Of a stretch of 64,000 bases of DNA, positions 38,071 to 47,600 are shown one piece after another. Where the stretch lies: positions 319,256-383,255 of the forward strand of contig NZ_BAABFC010000009.1 in NCBI RefSeq assembly GCF_039540575.1, written 5' to 3'. Position 1 is the stretch's first letter. Every line of letters begins with the position of its first letter. The notes beneath the pieces are model-generated. The model worked only from the letters and a program-made list of their open reading frames with translations. It did no database searches and was not told the DNA's origin. The translations under genes were made by a program, and so were the position numbers. This stretch comes from Pseudaeromonas paramecii. GTDB lineage: Bacteria > Pseudomonadota > Gammaproteobacteria > Enterobacterales > Aeromonadaceae.

Positions 38071-39969
38071 CTAATTGTTGGTCGGTGCCTGGGCCTGCTC
38101 CAGGCGCCGCAGGCCGCGCTGCAGTGGAATGCCATCGGCCGGAGGCAGGGTCTGCGCCAGGCGGCTATCAAGCTGCAACAGGGCATTTTCCCGTTGGCTG
38201 ACCTCACTGGGCAGTTGTGGCATATAGTCCGTCAACGCCCGGAGATAGGCGCTATTTTGTGTCGTATTAGGGTCATCCGAAGCCAGCAGACCGGCCAGGC
38301 GACCATAAATATAGCGCGCATATTCGGCACTGCGATGGGCCGCCGGTGCAATACCCGCGCGCATGGCGGGGTTGTCGTGGGTCGGCAAGGCACGCCTTAG
38401 GGCCTGACACTGTTTGGCCTCTTGGGCCTGGCGCTCTTGTTCTTCCAGGCGCTGGCACTCCTGCTGGGCCAAGGCGGGCACCAGATAGAGCTTGGTCTGC
38501 TGGGGCAGCAAGACCGGATAATGGCTTTCGCCCCGCCCTATGGGCACCTCGTAGCTGACCTGAGTCTGATAGAAGTGCACCACCTGACCATGGTGCTGGT
38601 AGGGATCCATGTCTGGGGTCAGCAGTGAGACGGGCGCATGGATCGGCGCCAGTGCATAGCCCAGCACGGGCACATCAAACAAGGGGTTGTCAAAGCCGCG
38701 CCCCGGCGGCACCGCCGGCACCGGGTCGTCTTCGTTGAGGTGCCGGTAGTGGGTGAAGGCCAGCTCGGCCACCGCCGCCTCGGTAAAGGTGCGGGGCATG
38801 CCATAGCTATAAAGCAGAGGATCGTGTCCCTCGTTCTTGAGGGTGGCGGCATGGATCAGCGCCAGGGCACCGCCCAGGGAGTGACCGCAGATATAGAGCT
38901 TTTTCTTCTGAATTGATCGGCTGATGGTCTCATAAACCTCCCTGATTTCCTGTTTCGGATGCTGCTCCACCGCTCGAAACTGGTGATAGAAGCCATCATG
39001 CACCTTGCCCTGGCAGGCCATCTGCGGCGGGCAGGGCACGGGGCGAAAGCTCAGATCGGTGAGCGCATCGAACTTGCTTTCGGTGCCGCGCCAGCACACG
39101 AGCAGCTCCTCGTCCCGCTCTACGTAGAAAAACTGGGTGTCAAAGGGGAAGTTAAAATCACCCTTGACGGCAGAGGCATCGATAAAGACGGGCGGGCTAT
39201 AGCGAGAATGGAAGGGGACATCCTTGACCAGCAGGGGGAATTCATTGGTATTCAGATGCCGAGGCAGGCAGGAGAGATCCTGTAACTGACGATTAAAAAA
39301 GTCATCTATGGAGCCAGAAGCGCTGTCCCGCCCTGGTTTGTCCCCCCCTTTGGCATAGGTCAGCACACTCATCAGCGCCAGGTTATAAGCATTGCCCAGG
39401 TCATATTCGGGGGTGTGATTAAGGGCCAGCACCCAGGCGCGGAACGGGCAGACCTCGATGGTCAGTTTGAATACCCCGTTTGAGGTAGGTAAGAACCCCA
39501 ACGGCAGCCCCCTGAGCACCTCGCCCCCTTTAGGAAAGTGGTAAGCCGGCGGGGTGGCCTCATGCCAGTCGGGAATATGCGGCATCGTAGCCACCAGGTC
39601 ACCCAGGCGGGCGTAGCGATAGGCCCGCCCTTCGGCCAGGGCCTGCTGGCGCACCGCCGAGTCCTCCAAGCGCCTGGATAAGCGCAGATAGCGATCCGGC
39701 TCCTCTAATACCTTGGCTAACCGAGCGGCATCCAGCACCAGACGCAAAGAACCGGCCGGCAGCTCTGTTTGTACTATCCGACCATCGCCATCACTGATCC
39801 CTTCCCGAGGGGGAATGGAAGCCTTATCGCCTTTCAGTGCCAAGCTGGCCTCGCTGGCTCCGTCATAGAGTCGATAGGGCACGTTGGGGATGGGCGTCCC
39901 TTGTTCATCCACCAACAGGATATCGACGCTGTATTTGAGTTTTTCACAGGGTATGCAACCGCTCATCAT
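38071..39969 (-). CDS. T6SS lipase effector (class 3 lipase, Tle-like)
   Basis: 632 residues. The alpha/beta-hydrolase core has the nucleophile elbow CGHSLGGAL (Ser364), a likely acid in HLNEDDPVPAVPP (Asp414 or 415) and a likely His in PYQHHGQVVHF (His459 or 460), the order of class 3 lipases. Residues 1-70 (CIPCEKLKYSVDILLVDEQG, then PVPYR-like turns and SDGDGRI) resemble the small N-terminal domain of other VgrG-linked effectors. Residues about 500-632 are helical, Gln/Glu-rich. No signal peptide, as expected for spike loading. Order vgrG-adaptor-lipase-immunity resembles the V. cholerae TseL (Tle2) locus. Phospholipid is the presumed target. Confidence 0.9.
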   Translation of the reverse strand: MMSGCIPCEKLKYSVDILLVDEQGTPIPNVPYRLYDGASEASLALKGDKASIPPREGISDGDGRIVQTELPAGSLRLVLDAARLAKVLEEPDRYLRLSRRLEDSAVRQQALAEGRAYRYARLGDLVATMPHIPDWHEATPPAYHFPKGGEVLRGLPLGFLPTSNGVFKLTIEVCPFRAWVLALNHTPEYDLGNAYNLALMSVLTYAKGGDKPGRDSASGSIDDFFNRQLQDLSCLPRHLNTNEFPLLVKDVPFHSRYSPPVFIDASAVKGDFNFPFDTQFFYVERDEELLVCWRGTESKFDALTDLSFRPVPCPPQMACQGKVHDGFYHQFRAVEQHPKQEIREVYETISRSIQKKKLYICGHSLGGALALIHAATLKNEGHDPLLYSYGMPRTFTEAAVAELAFTHYRHLNEDDPVPAVPPGRGFDNPLFDVPVLGYALAPIHAPVSLLTPDMDPYQHHGQVVHFYQTQVSYEVPIGRGESHYPVLLPQQTKLYLVPALAQQECQRLEEQERQAQEAKQCQALRRALPTHDNPAMRAGIAPAAHRSAEYARYIYGRLAGLLASDDPNTTQNSAYLRALTDYMPQLPSEVSQRENALLQLDSRLAQTLPPADGIPLQRGLRRLEQAQAPTNN

Positions 39970-40736
39970 GCCTGCCTTTTCATTGTGTTATCCCTTGTCT
40001 TCAACCATGCCTGTGCCGTAGGCAGCGTGGCCTCGCGCACCCGGCCCCCATCAGCCAGCCAGGCTTGCAACCAACGCTGGAGTTGTACACTTAGGGGCGC
40101 ATGGGCTTCCCATTCTTCGGCCTGGGCCGGATCCTGCTCCCACAGGGCCAGGGTCAGTTCCAGAATTTTGTTCTCTTGCCCCAATGGGCTGTCATGCCAG
40201 GCATGGCTGAGCGGATCGGGCAATGCCCAGGGAAAGGCATCGTTGAGCGGCTGCCAGGCCACCGGCCGTTGGTAGATCTCCGTGCGGGAGAGAAACACGG
40301 TAGCGATGGGTGCCAGCAAGCCATGCCATAGGGCCTCCTGCGGCTCGGCAAGCCAGAGAGAGAGGATGCGGGGATCCTGAAACCGGACGGCCCTGAGATC
40401 GCCATCAATCACTATCCGTAGATAGTTTTGCCAGTGTTGGCGTTGTGCCCACCAGGCTTGCGGGCTGGCATAAAGCCATCCCCAGCTCGGGCTGGTTTGT
40501 GCGTCGCACCAGGCCAGCACCTGATGGAGACACTCGGGCTGGATCTGCAGCAACCAGGGACTGGCCGGCAGTATGCTTTCCATCGGTGTCAGGATGTAGA
40601 GCGGTATTTGCTCCGCCGCCCAACCCTGCTCGCACCAATGCTGGACAGGGTTTGGCGTCGCCAAGGGGTTAAGCATGGCATAAAGGTAATGGGGGGCTTG
40701 GCCTGGCCGAGCCAAGAGGAGCTCTTCACTTGTCAT
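39966..40736 (-). CDS. DUF4123 effector-loading chaperone (Tap/TEC)
   Basis: 256 residues. DUF4123 adaptor: cytoplasmic chaperone that binds one effector and hands it to its VgrG. Family-like stretches: PHYLYAMLNPLATPN, SPWLLQIQPECLHQVLAW, WGWLYASPQAWWAQRQHWQNYL, FQDPRILSLWL. ATG at 40736 overlaps the vgrG stop (ATGA) and its own stop overlaps the lipase start, so vgrG, adaptor and lipase are translationally linked. This tight coupling marks the lipase as the cargo. Confidence 0.88.
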   Translation of the reverse strand: MTSEELLLARPGQAPHYLYAMLNPLATPNPVQHWCEQGWAAEQIPLYILTPMESILPASPWLLQIQPECLHQVLAWCDAQTSPSWGWLYASPQAWWAQRQHWQNYLRIVIDGDLRAVRFQDPRILSLWLAEPQEALWHGLLAPIATVFLSRTEIYQRPVAWQPLNDAFPWALPDPLSHAWHDSPLGQENKILELTLALWEQDPAQAEEWEAHAPLSVQLQRWLQAWLADGGRVREATLPTAQAWLKTRDNTMKRQA

Positions 40737-42748
40737 GATGGCTCGCACTCATTGATGGACATACCGCCGGTCTGCTCGGCCAATAACGGGCAGGCAGCCC
40801 CGCCCTTAAACACAGGCGGCGGCGTGTAGGGCGGGCAGGCCACCTCGCCGGGTTGTTTGGGCGGCTGGGGGGCGCAGCCGGCGCCGGTGCCCGGGCTGCC
40901 GCCTGAGTTCATCTTGATGCTGGGGCCGGACAGGGTGACGCCGCCGCTGTCCACCTTGATAAAGCTGCCCCCCACCTTGACGGAAATCTCGCTGCCGGCT
41001 TCCAGCACCACCTTGGCGCCGGCCTTGATATGCACCTGCTGGCCGGCCTGGGTCAGCCAGCTTTGCCCCAGCTTGTGGTGCTGGCTGCCGTCCACGGTGA
41101 GCGAGTAGTCCTGCTGGATATGGTCGCGCTTCTCCCCTTGCACCGTCAGGTGGTCGTGGGCCTGGATGCGGGTCACCCGCTCGTGGTCGATGTCTGTGTG
41201 CAAGTCGTGTTTTATGTGCCAGGCCGCATCATTTTCGATGAGCAGGTTCAGGTCTTTTTGGCCGTGGAGGTATATCTCTTCGGCGCCGGCCTGGTCTTCA
41301 AAGCGCAGCTCGTTGAAGCCCTCGCCCTGGTGGGTCTCGGTGCGCAGCACGGTGCGGGTCTTGTGCTCCGGCAGCGCATAGGGCGGCCGGTTGGTGGCAT
41401 GAAAGGTGCGGCCGGTGACGATGGGCTGGTCGGGGTCGCCTTCCAAAAACGAGACGATGACCTCGTGGCCGATGCGCGGCAACGCCAGCATGCCGTACTG
41501 GCCGCCGGCCCAGCCCTGGGCCACCCGCACCCAGCAGGAGCTGTGTTCATCACTTGAACCATAGCGGTCCCAGGGAAACTGCAGCTTCACCCGGCCGTGC
41601 TCGTCGCAGTAAATCTCCTCGCCCTGGGGGCCCACCACGGTGGCCATCTGCGGGCCGTCCACCCTGGGCTTGACCCTGGGTTGCGGCCGCCAGGGAGTCT
41701 GGGCCGGCACCAGGGTGAACTCGTTGAGATAGACGGTGGCCTCGCCGCCCCCCTCTTCCTCCAGCGCCTGGGGCTGGCGGCCAGTGTGCTGGATACGCAC
41801 CGGCTGCCAGGCGATGTTGCACGCCGGGTTGGGGTGTTCACTCAGGCTGAACTGCTGACCCGGCCGCAGGCTGGCGGCGTTGGACGCCCCCAGGGCGCGC
41901 TGGGCCTCGGCCCGCAGGGCGTCCAGCCGATAGTCGGTGAAGGCCTGGCCGCTGGGGTCGGCCTTGAAGCGACCGGGGTAGTCGAAGTGCTCATAGTGCT
42001 GTTGCGGCAGCTCACCGGCCTGGGCCTGATGCAGCAGGCCGTAGGCCGGGGTCTTGAAGCTGTAATCCTTGAGGGCCACCTCGTCCGGCGCCACCGTCTG
42101 CTGGCAGCTCAGGCGGCGGATGAAGGCCCCCTGCTGCAGCCCCTGGTTGGCCGGGTTGTAGAAGAGGTCGGGGCCGGAGCCCAGGGCCTGTACCGTGTCC
42201 GCCAGCACCAGGCGATGGACCCCCTGCTCGAACTCGTGAAAGTAGAACAGCCCCTCTTCGGCGGCCAGGCGCTGGACAAAGTCCAGGTCGCTCTCCCGGT
42301 ACTGCACGCAGTACTTCCGTTGGGCATGGTCGTGCTGCAGGGCGAAGGCGTAGTCGCTGATGCCCGCCTCCTGCAGCAGCACGCTGATAATCTCCTGGGG
42401 GGTGAGGGCCTGGAAGATGCGGCTGTTGTGGCGCAGCCCCAGGCGCCACAGGGCCGGGCGCACCTCCAGCTGATAGCGGGTGCGGCGAAAGCCGGTGTCG
42501 CCCTGGGCAAACTGGCTCACCACCCCCTGAACGCGCCGCTGCAGCTGACCGTCGAACCAAATCAGCAGCTCACAGGGGTGCTCCAGCAGTTCGGCGGCCT
42601 GGATATCCGGGCGTGGGCTGGCCAGGGCGAGCCGCAGGGTGAAGGGGGCGCTCAAGGCCTCCTCCAGGCTGAAGTCCACCACCGCCAGGCCCTGGTCGGT
42701 GCCGCCGTCGAAGGTGACCGTAAACTGTAATCCCGTGCTGTTTGCCAT
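40733..42748 (-). CDS. vgrG: VgrG spike protein
   Basis: 671 residues, TssI. N-terminal gp27-like part (VDFSLEEALSAPFTLRLALA, YCVQYRESDLDFVQRLAAEEGLFYFHEF), the gp5 OB-fold (GEEIYCDEHGRVKLQFPWDR, WVRVAQGWAGGQYGM) and a beta-helix needle of repeated HL/V segments. It ends in a Cys/Pro-rich tail (GAGCAPQPPKQPGEVACPP and beyond) instead of an enzymatic domain, so it is a non-evolved VgrG that carries cargo through adaptor and PAAR. ATG at 42748 is chosen by family alignment; AAGG lies upstream. Its stop overlaps the adaptor start. Confidence 0.95.
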   Translation of the reverse strand: MANSTGLQFTVTFDGGTDQGLAVVDFSLEEALSAPFTLRLALASPRPDIQAAELLEHPCELLIWFDGQLQRRVQGVVSQFAQGDTGFRRTRYQLEVRPALWRLGLRHNSRIFQALTPQEIISVLLQEAGISDYAFALQHDHAQRKYCVQYRESDLDFVQRLAAEEGLFYFHEFEQGVHRLVLADTVQALGSGPDLFYNPANQGLQQGAFIRRLSCQQTVAPDEVALKDYSFKTPAYGLLHQAQAGELPQQHYEHFDYPGRFKADPSGQAFTDYRLDALRAEAQRALGASNAASLRPGQQFSLSEHPNPACNIAWQPVRIQHTGRQPQALEEEGGGEATVYLNEFTLVPAQTPWRPQPRVKPRVDGPQMATVVGPQGEEIYCDEHGRVKLQFPWDRYGSSDEHSSCWVRVAQGWAGGQYGMLALPRIGHEVIVSFLEGDPDQPIVTGRTFHATNRPPYALPEHKTRTVLRTETHQGEGFNELRFEDQAGAEEIYLHGQKDLNLLIENDAAWHIKHDLHTDIDHERVTRIQAHDHLTVQGEKRDHIQQDYSLTVDGSQHHKLGQSWLTQAGQQVHIKAGAKVVLEAGSEISVKVGGSFIKVDSGGVTLSGPSIKMNSGGSPGTGAGCAPQPPKQPGEVACPPYTPPPVFKGGAACPLLAEQTGGMSINECEPS

Positions 42749-42888
42749 CTGCTGCTGCCTTGTCTGGCGGGAAAGACCATGGCGACCGCACGCCCGCGGC
42801 GCCCTGCTCTGTCCCAATACCTATGTTTCTTGATTAACAAGCGGACGGCGCAGGCCGCCTGCCTGGTCTGCCTGGCTCGGCCGGGTGC

Positions 42889-43176
42889 TTAGCCCGCACG
42901 GGCGCTGCCGCTGCCGATCACCACTCCGCCACAGCTGATGTCGCTGCCGGTGACCGCCACCGGCTTGCCGTTGATCAGCACGCTGGCCTCCCCGCCAGCG
43001 ATGCTGCGGGGGTGCGGCCCATGCTTGGGCTTGGTATGCGGTGCCAGGGCGTCCCCCTGGCGGGCCACCGGCTTGTTATCCAGCAACACATCCGGGCTGG
43101 CGCTGATGATGGGGGACGGGTGGAAACCGTCATGATCGGTTCCCATGTCTCCCAACAGGGCAATGGATGGACACAT
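42889..43176 (-). CDS. PAAR-repeat spike-tip protein
   Basis: 95 residues, small PAAR protein that caps the VgrG trimer. Typical PAAR pattern with Pro-Ala-Ala-Arg-like turns and His/Cys metal ligands: GDMGTDHDGFHPSPII, GPHPRSIAGGEASVLINGKP and GSDISCGGVVIGSGS. No effector extension. AAGGAGA precedes the ATG. It lies between vasL and vgrG, as is common for a dedicated tip of that VgrG. Confidence 0.92.
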   Translation of the reverse strand: MCPSIALLGDMGTDHDGFHPSPIISASPDVLLDNKPVARQGDALAPHTKPKHGPHPRSIAGGEASVLINGKPVAVTGSDISCGGVVIGSGSARAG

Positions 43177-43205
43177 GTCTGTTCTCCTTGTGATGGAAGC
43201 TGGGC

Positions 43206-44633
43206 TTAACCCGGTTGTCGCGCCGCCTGTTGCAGGTGATAGAGCCGCAGATCCAGCGCCTTGAGCTCATCGGCCAGACGGCTGAGCTGGGCAGGATCCA
43301 GCGCCTGGCGCTCCAGCCGGCTTAGCCGCTCCAACTGACTCAGCCGCTCCGCCAGGGGTTCCCCCTGAATTAGGCTCTTTTGAACCTCATACAGCTGGGA
43401 CTTGAGGTAGGAGATGGTCACCGACTTGTGCTGCCGCTCCAGCTCCAGCAAGCGATCCAACAAGGCATCCACCCCCTGGCGGGCGGTCAGATAGGCAGGG
43501 TCCTGCCCCGCCCCCACCGCGCCAGGCGCCAGACTCCGCTGCCATTGCTGGGTCATGGCCTGGACCGCCAGGGAGTCGGGATAGAGCTGCTGCATGGCCC
43601 GATTGAGATCGTCGCCGTACTGATACCAATACAGGGGAGTGACCTGGGAGAGCCGTTGCAGCTGGGCCTGGTAGGCCGCCACCAGCGTCCCCTCCTGCTG
43701 CTGCAGGCGCGCCTCGCCTAGGGTCTGCCGCACCTGACGCAAGGTCTGGCCATCCGGCGCCAACGGCAGGGCCGCCGCCGGGTCATTCAGTTGAGCCCAG
43801 GCCGCCAGCTGTTCCTGTTGCCACTGCTGCCAGCCCCACCACAGGGCCGTAGGCAGGGCGCAGCTGAGCAGGCCACAGGTAAACCAGAAGCGCCCGGAGA
43901 AGCGGCGGCGGGGTTGCAGCTTGAGTCGCGTGGGCTGGATCGCGGCCTTGTCCCGGCCTACCAGCAGGCTGCCCTGGGGCAGGACGGCGGCTTGTCCACC
44001 GGGCTCGCCAGGCTCTTGCTGAAAAAACACCAGAGGCGGAATGCTGAGCCCCGCCACATCCTGCACCTCCGCCACACCGTCGTCGGTCTCCACCACCAGC
44101 TGGGTCTCGTCGAACAGCTGGGTGAAGCCCTCTATGTAGTGCAGCAGGTTCTCGATGCGAGGGACCCGGGCCAGGCCGCAGCCGTGCAACTTCTCGCTGA
44201 TGAGCTGCAAGGCCCGCTCGCAACGGTAGACCAGGCGCTTTTGCTCCTGGCCGATGACAAACTGGCGCAGCACCTCCCCCACCCGGGCGATAAACCAGTC
44301 CAGCATCTCCACCCGGGCCCGGGCCTGGCTCGGCGCCGGCCAGAACAGATCCCACTGGGTCACGATCAGGTTGGCCAGAAACTCGCAGCCCTCGGTGAAG
44401 CCCTGCAGGCCGTACAGGCGAGCGCGGGCCAAGCAGAAATAGAGGCTGGTCTGCAGATCCACCCCGTGCTTCTCGAAGATGGTCTGACACAACCCATGGA
44501 TCCGCTGCCAGTCCACCTCGGGACGGGAGGCGTGGCTGAGCTTGTTGATCTCGGCCCGCAAGGCCTCGTATTCCGGCAGCAGGCGGGGATCCCGCCCCAC
44601 CTGCAGGGCTTGTTGCTTGTCTTGCATGTCCAT
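43206..44633 (-). CDS. vasL: TssA-like VasL/TagA-type protein
   Basis: 475 residues. N-terminal ImpA_N-type domain (RLLPEYEALRAEINKLSH, TQWDLFWPAPSQARARVEML), one membrane helix around residues 240-260 (FWFTCGLLSCALPTALWWGW) and a C-terminal helical VasL domain. This is the third type of TssA-like protein; in V. cholerae VasL (VCA0121) and in E. coli TagA, members with this layout sit in the membrane and cap or stabilise the distal end of the sheath. It follows tssM by 30 bp, the same order as vasK-vasL. Confidence 0.85.
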   Translation of the reverse strand: MDMQDKQQALQVGRDPRLLPEYEALRAEINKLSHASRPEVDWQRIHGLCQTIFEKHGVDLQTSLYFCLARARLYGLQGFTEGCEFLANLIVTQWDLFWPAPSQARARVEMLDWFIARVGEVLRQFVIGQEQKRLVYRCERALQLISEKLHGCGLARVPRIENLLHYIEGFTQLFDETQLVVETDDGVAEVQDVAGLSIPPLVFFQQEPGEPGGQAAVLPQGSLLVGRDKAAIQPTRLKLQPRRRFSGRFWFTCGLLSCALPTALWWGWQQWQQEQLAAWAQLNDPAAALPLAPDGQTLRQVRQTLGEARLQQQEGTLVAAYQAQLQRLSQVTPLYWYQYGDDLNRAMQQLYPDSLAVQAMTQQWQRSLAPGAVGAGQDPAYLTARQGVDALLDRLLELERQHKSVTISYLKSQLYEVQKSLIQGEPLAERLSQLERLSRLERQALDPAQLSRLADELKALDLRLYHLQQAARQPG

Positions 44634-44663
44634 TCATCCATCAACGGGGCCAGGCCCCGTGGC

Positions 44664-47600
44664 TCAATACAGGGTGTCCGGCAGATGGAACTGGCTGAAC
44701 AGCCCACCGGCGAAGGGGTTGTGCCGCGCATCGGCGTAGACCCGATAGGTCATGGCGCCGTTATCCACCGGGAAGCGCACATCGAAGGTGCCTTCATCCA
44801 CCCGGGTCAGCTCGGCCTTGTCCATCAGACGGAACATGGCCCAGGGGCCCACATAGCCCTGACTACGGGGCGAGCGCTCCCGTTCGTTGGGCACCAGGGT
44901 GATCTTGCTCTCGGCACCGTCGCGCATGCTGTTGGGCCAGATCAGGGGGATCTTGCTGCGACGGCCATGGGCATATTCCAGCAGCTGACCATCCAGGTTG
45001 AGCACGCTGCGTCGCTTGTTGGCCGACAGATCCACCGGCTCCACCGCGAACTGCACCTCCAGCCCCCCCTGCGGGTTGAACAGGGTCTCCCGGATCTGCT
45101 GTCCACGGGCCAACTGCTTGAGCAGATCGCTTTGCAGCGGCGAGCCCAAGTCATCCCCCAGCAATCCGGCCTCGATCATGGGCTTGAGATTGCTCTGATA
45201 GAAGCTGTCCAGGATGCCCCCCGGTGCGAAGAAGCGCTCCATCTGCGACAGCGGCACATCCTTGGCCGCGGTCGGGGCAAAGGGGTAACGACCGGCCAAC
45301 TGCTGCTGGAACGGCGCCACCACCTGCTCCTGCCAGGACTGATTGAGGGAGGCCATGGCCAGATCCACCACCAACTGGCTGCTTTGCTGGGCCAGTTGGC
45401 CCACCCAACGATCCATGGGGGTCGGCAAGCCCTGGGCGTACTGCTGCAGGGTAAACAGGGGATCGGCGAACTTGTTGTTCAGCCGCAGTTGAATGGCCTT
45501 CATGGCGGACTGGCCAGGGTCGTTGGCGTTGACGATCAGCTCCAGATAGTGGTACAGCTCGGTGAGCTTCTTGTTCACCTCCTGCAATTGCGGCACCTGG
45601 CTGCCTTGCCCGATCAGCAGGCCATTGGTGGCCAGGAAGGGGCGATTGATGCGGGCCGCCAGCCCGTCCGCCAGTGGCGACGCCTCAGGATCCCGCTCGC
45701 GGGTGTTGTCAGCCAGGGTACTCAACACCCGGGCAAAGGGTTGCTCATCCCCCGTGATGGCGGCCAGTACGTCCAGCGCCTGCTCCGGGCTGTGCAGCGG
45801 CTGCACATCCAGGTTGCTGAGCAGCGTCTGCCAACGATTGACGTAGTTGCTCACGTAACGATCGTTAAGCTGCCGCCCCATCTCCTGCCGATCCGCCTCG
45901 CTCAGATGGCTCTGACTTCGCTGCCCCAGCACCCAGGCATCCTGGGCCGTCAGGGCGATGAGCGATTGGTCCTGCTTACGGTAAAAGTCACTGAGTCCGG
46001 TATAGGTCATCAGGCGCGCAATCTGACCGGCCGGCTCGCTGCGCAAGGTAAAGACGGTGTCGAACAGGGGGCCGACCTCGTCTCGGATCAGCAGAGCCGG
46101 CGGCAAGGTCTCATCGGCCCGAATCACCAGCCCCTGATAGACCCGCTGGAACATGGGCAACTTGCCCAGCTCATGCTGCGCCGCCTTGATGGGCTCGCGG
46201 AACGGGACAAAATCAGCGATGGCCTGAGGATCACGGGCCAGCCGATCCCCGTGCCAATCGGTGTGATCCAGGGCATAGGCCAGATGGGTCAGCAGCTGCT
46301 CCTGGATCAGACCCTGTCCGGGGAAGGCCTGTTGCCAGCGCTGGGCCATGAACTGCTCCACCAGCGGCTTACTGCGTCCCGAGGCATCGTCCAGCATGCG
46401 CATCACCCGCAGCACCGCCATCTTCTGCTCGCTGCCCGCCGGTGCCTGCTGCAGATCGGTCAGCAGGCCGCCCATCACCGCCGGCAAGAAGCGTTGCCGC
46501 AGCAGCTGCAGGTAGGTCTCCTCCACGAAGGGTCCTATCTTGCTGCCCTGATAGAGCCCCAGATCCGCCAACAAGGGCACGCGATCCCGGTAGTTGCCAA
46601 AGGCCAGAGTCGCCTCGCGGATCAGGTTGAGCCGGGGCAGCTGGCGGTAGCCAAAGCCCTGTTGACCCGCCAGCTCAGCGGTATCGGAGAAGGCCTGGGT
46701 CTTGTTGAGCACATTGATCCCGGCCTGCTCGTTCACCCGGTAATAGTGCTGCCAGCCGGCCACCAGGCCGACGCCCAGCAGCAGGCTCAACCCAGCCCCC
46801 AGGGCCAGCCGACGCTGGCGCTGATGACGATGGCGTCGGTTCTCCCCCGCCAGGTGCCCTTCGTGAAAGATGTGTTTGGCAAACAGGGCATGCACAAAGT
46901 AGGTCAGGGATTCGCCCCGCCGGGCGGGCAATACGGCCTCCGCCAGCTGGTAGCGCGCCACCGTCGCCTGGCCAAAGGCATCCAGCGGCACCCCCTGCTG
47001 GTAGACAGAGGTCAGGTAGAGACCGCGGATCTGCATGGGGCAGGCCTCTTCCACGGCCAAGGACTCGGCCAGCAGCTCATTGACCTGCTCTCTGAGCCCG
47101 GCCAGCTGGCGGGTGAAGGCAAACAGGGCGGCGCGATCCACCGCATCCAGCCTGTCCAGCCTGTCCAGCCTGTCCAGCCTGTCCAGCAGTTGATGGGGCA
47201 GACGCTGATTCAGGTGGGTCAACCACTTGTCCCAGAACGCCTCCAGCTGGGGCTGCCAGCGGGCCGCCTCCATGGCATCGGCGGTGAAGGTCACCCCCAG
47301 GATCGCCTCCCGCTGTGCCTTGTCCAGCTGGCGGCAGGCCACCTCGAAGCCCCGCAACAGATCCAGCTTGGTCAGGGTCACATACAGGGGCAGGCGGGCA
47401 CTCATGCTGGTGCCCAGCTCCTGCAACCGGCTGCGGATCAGTTGGGCAAACGCCTTGCGCTCGGACACGCTGGCCTGCGCCAGCCAGGCCAGATCCACCG
47501 TCAGGATCAGCCCATTGAGCGGCTGGCGCCGGCGCTGCTGGGTCAGCCAGCCCAGCAACTGCCACCACAGCCGCTCGTGCTTACGCTCCGCCGGCGGCAG

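Noticed and set aside
47147..47186. Short tandem repeat as a possible CRISPR
   Set aside because: Units are 9 bp with no spacers and lie within tssM.
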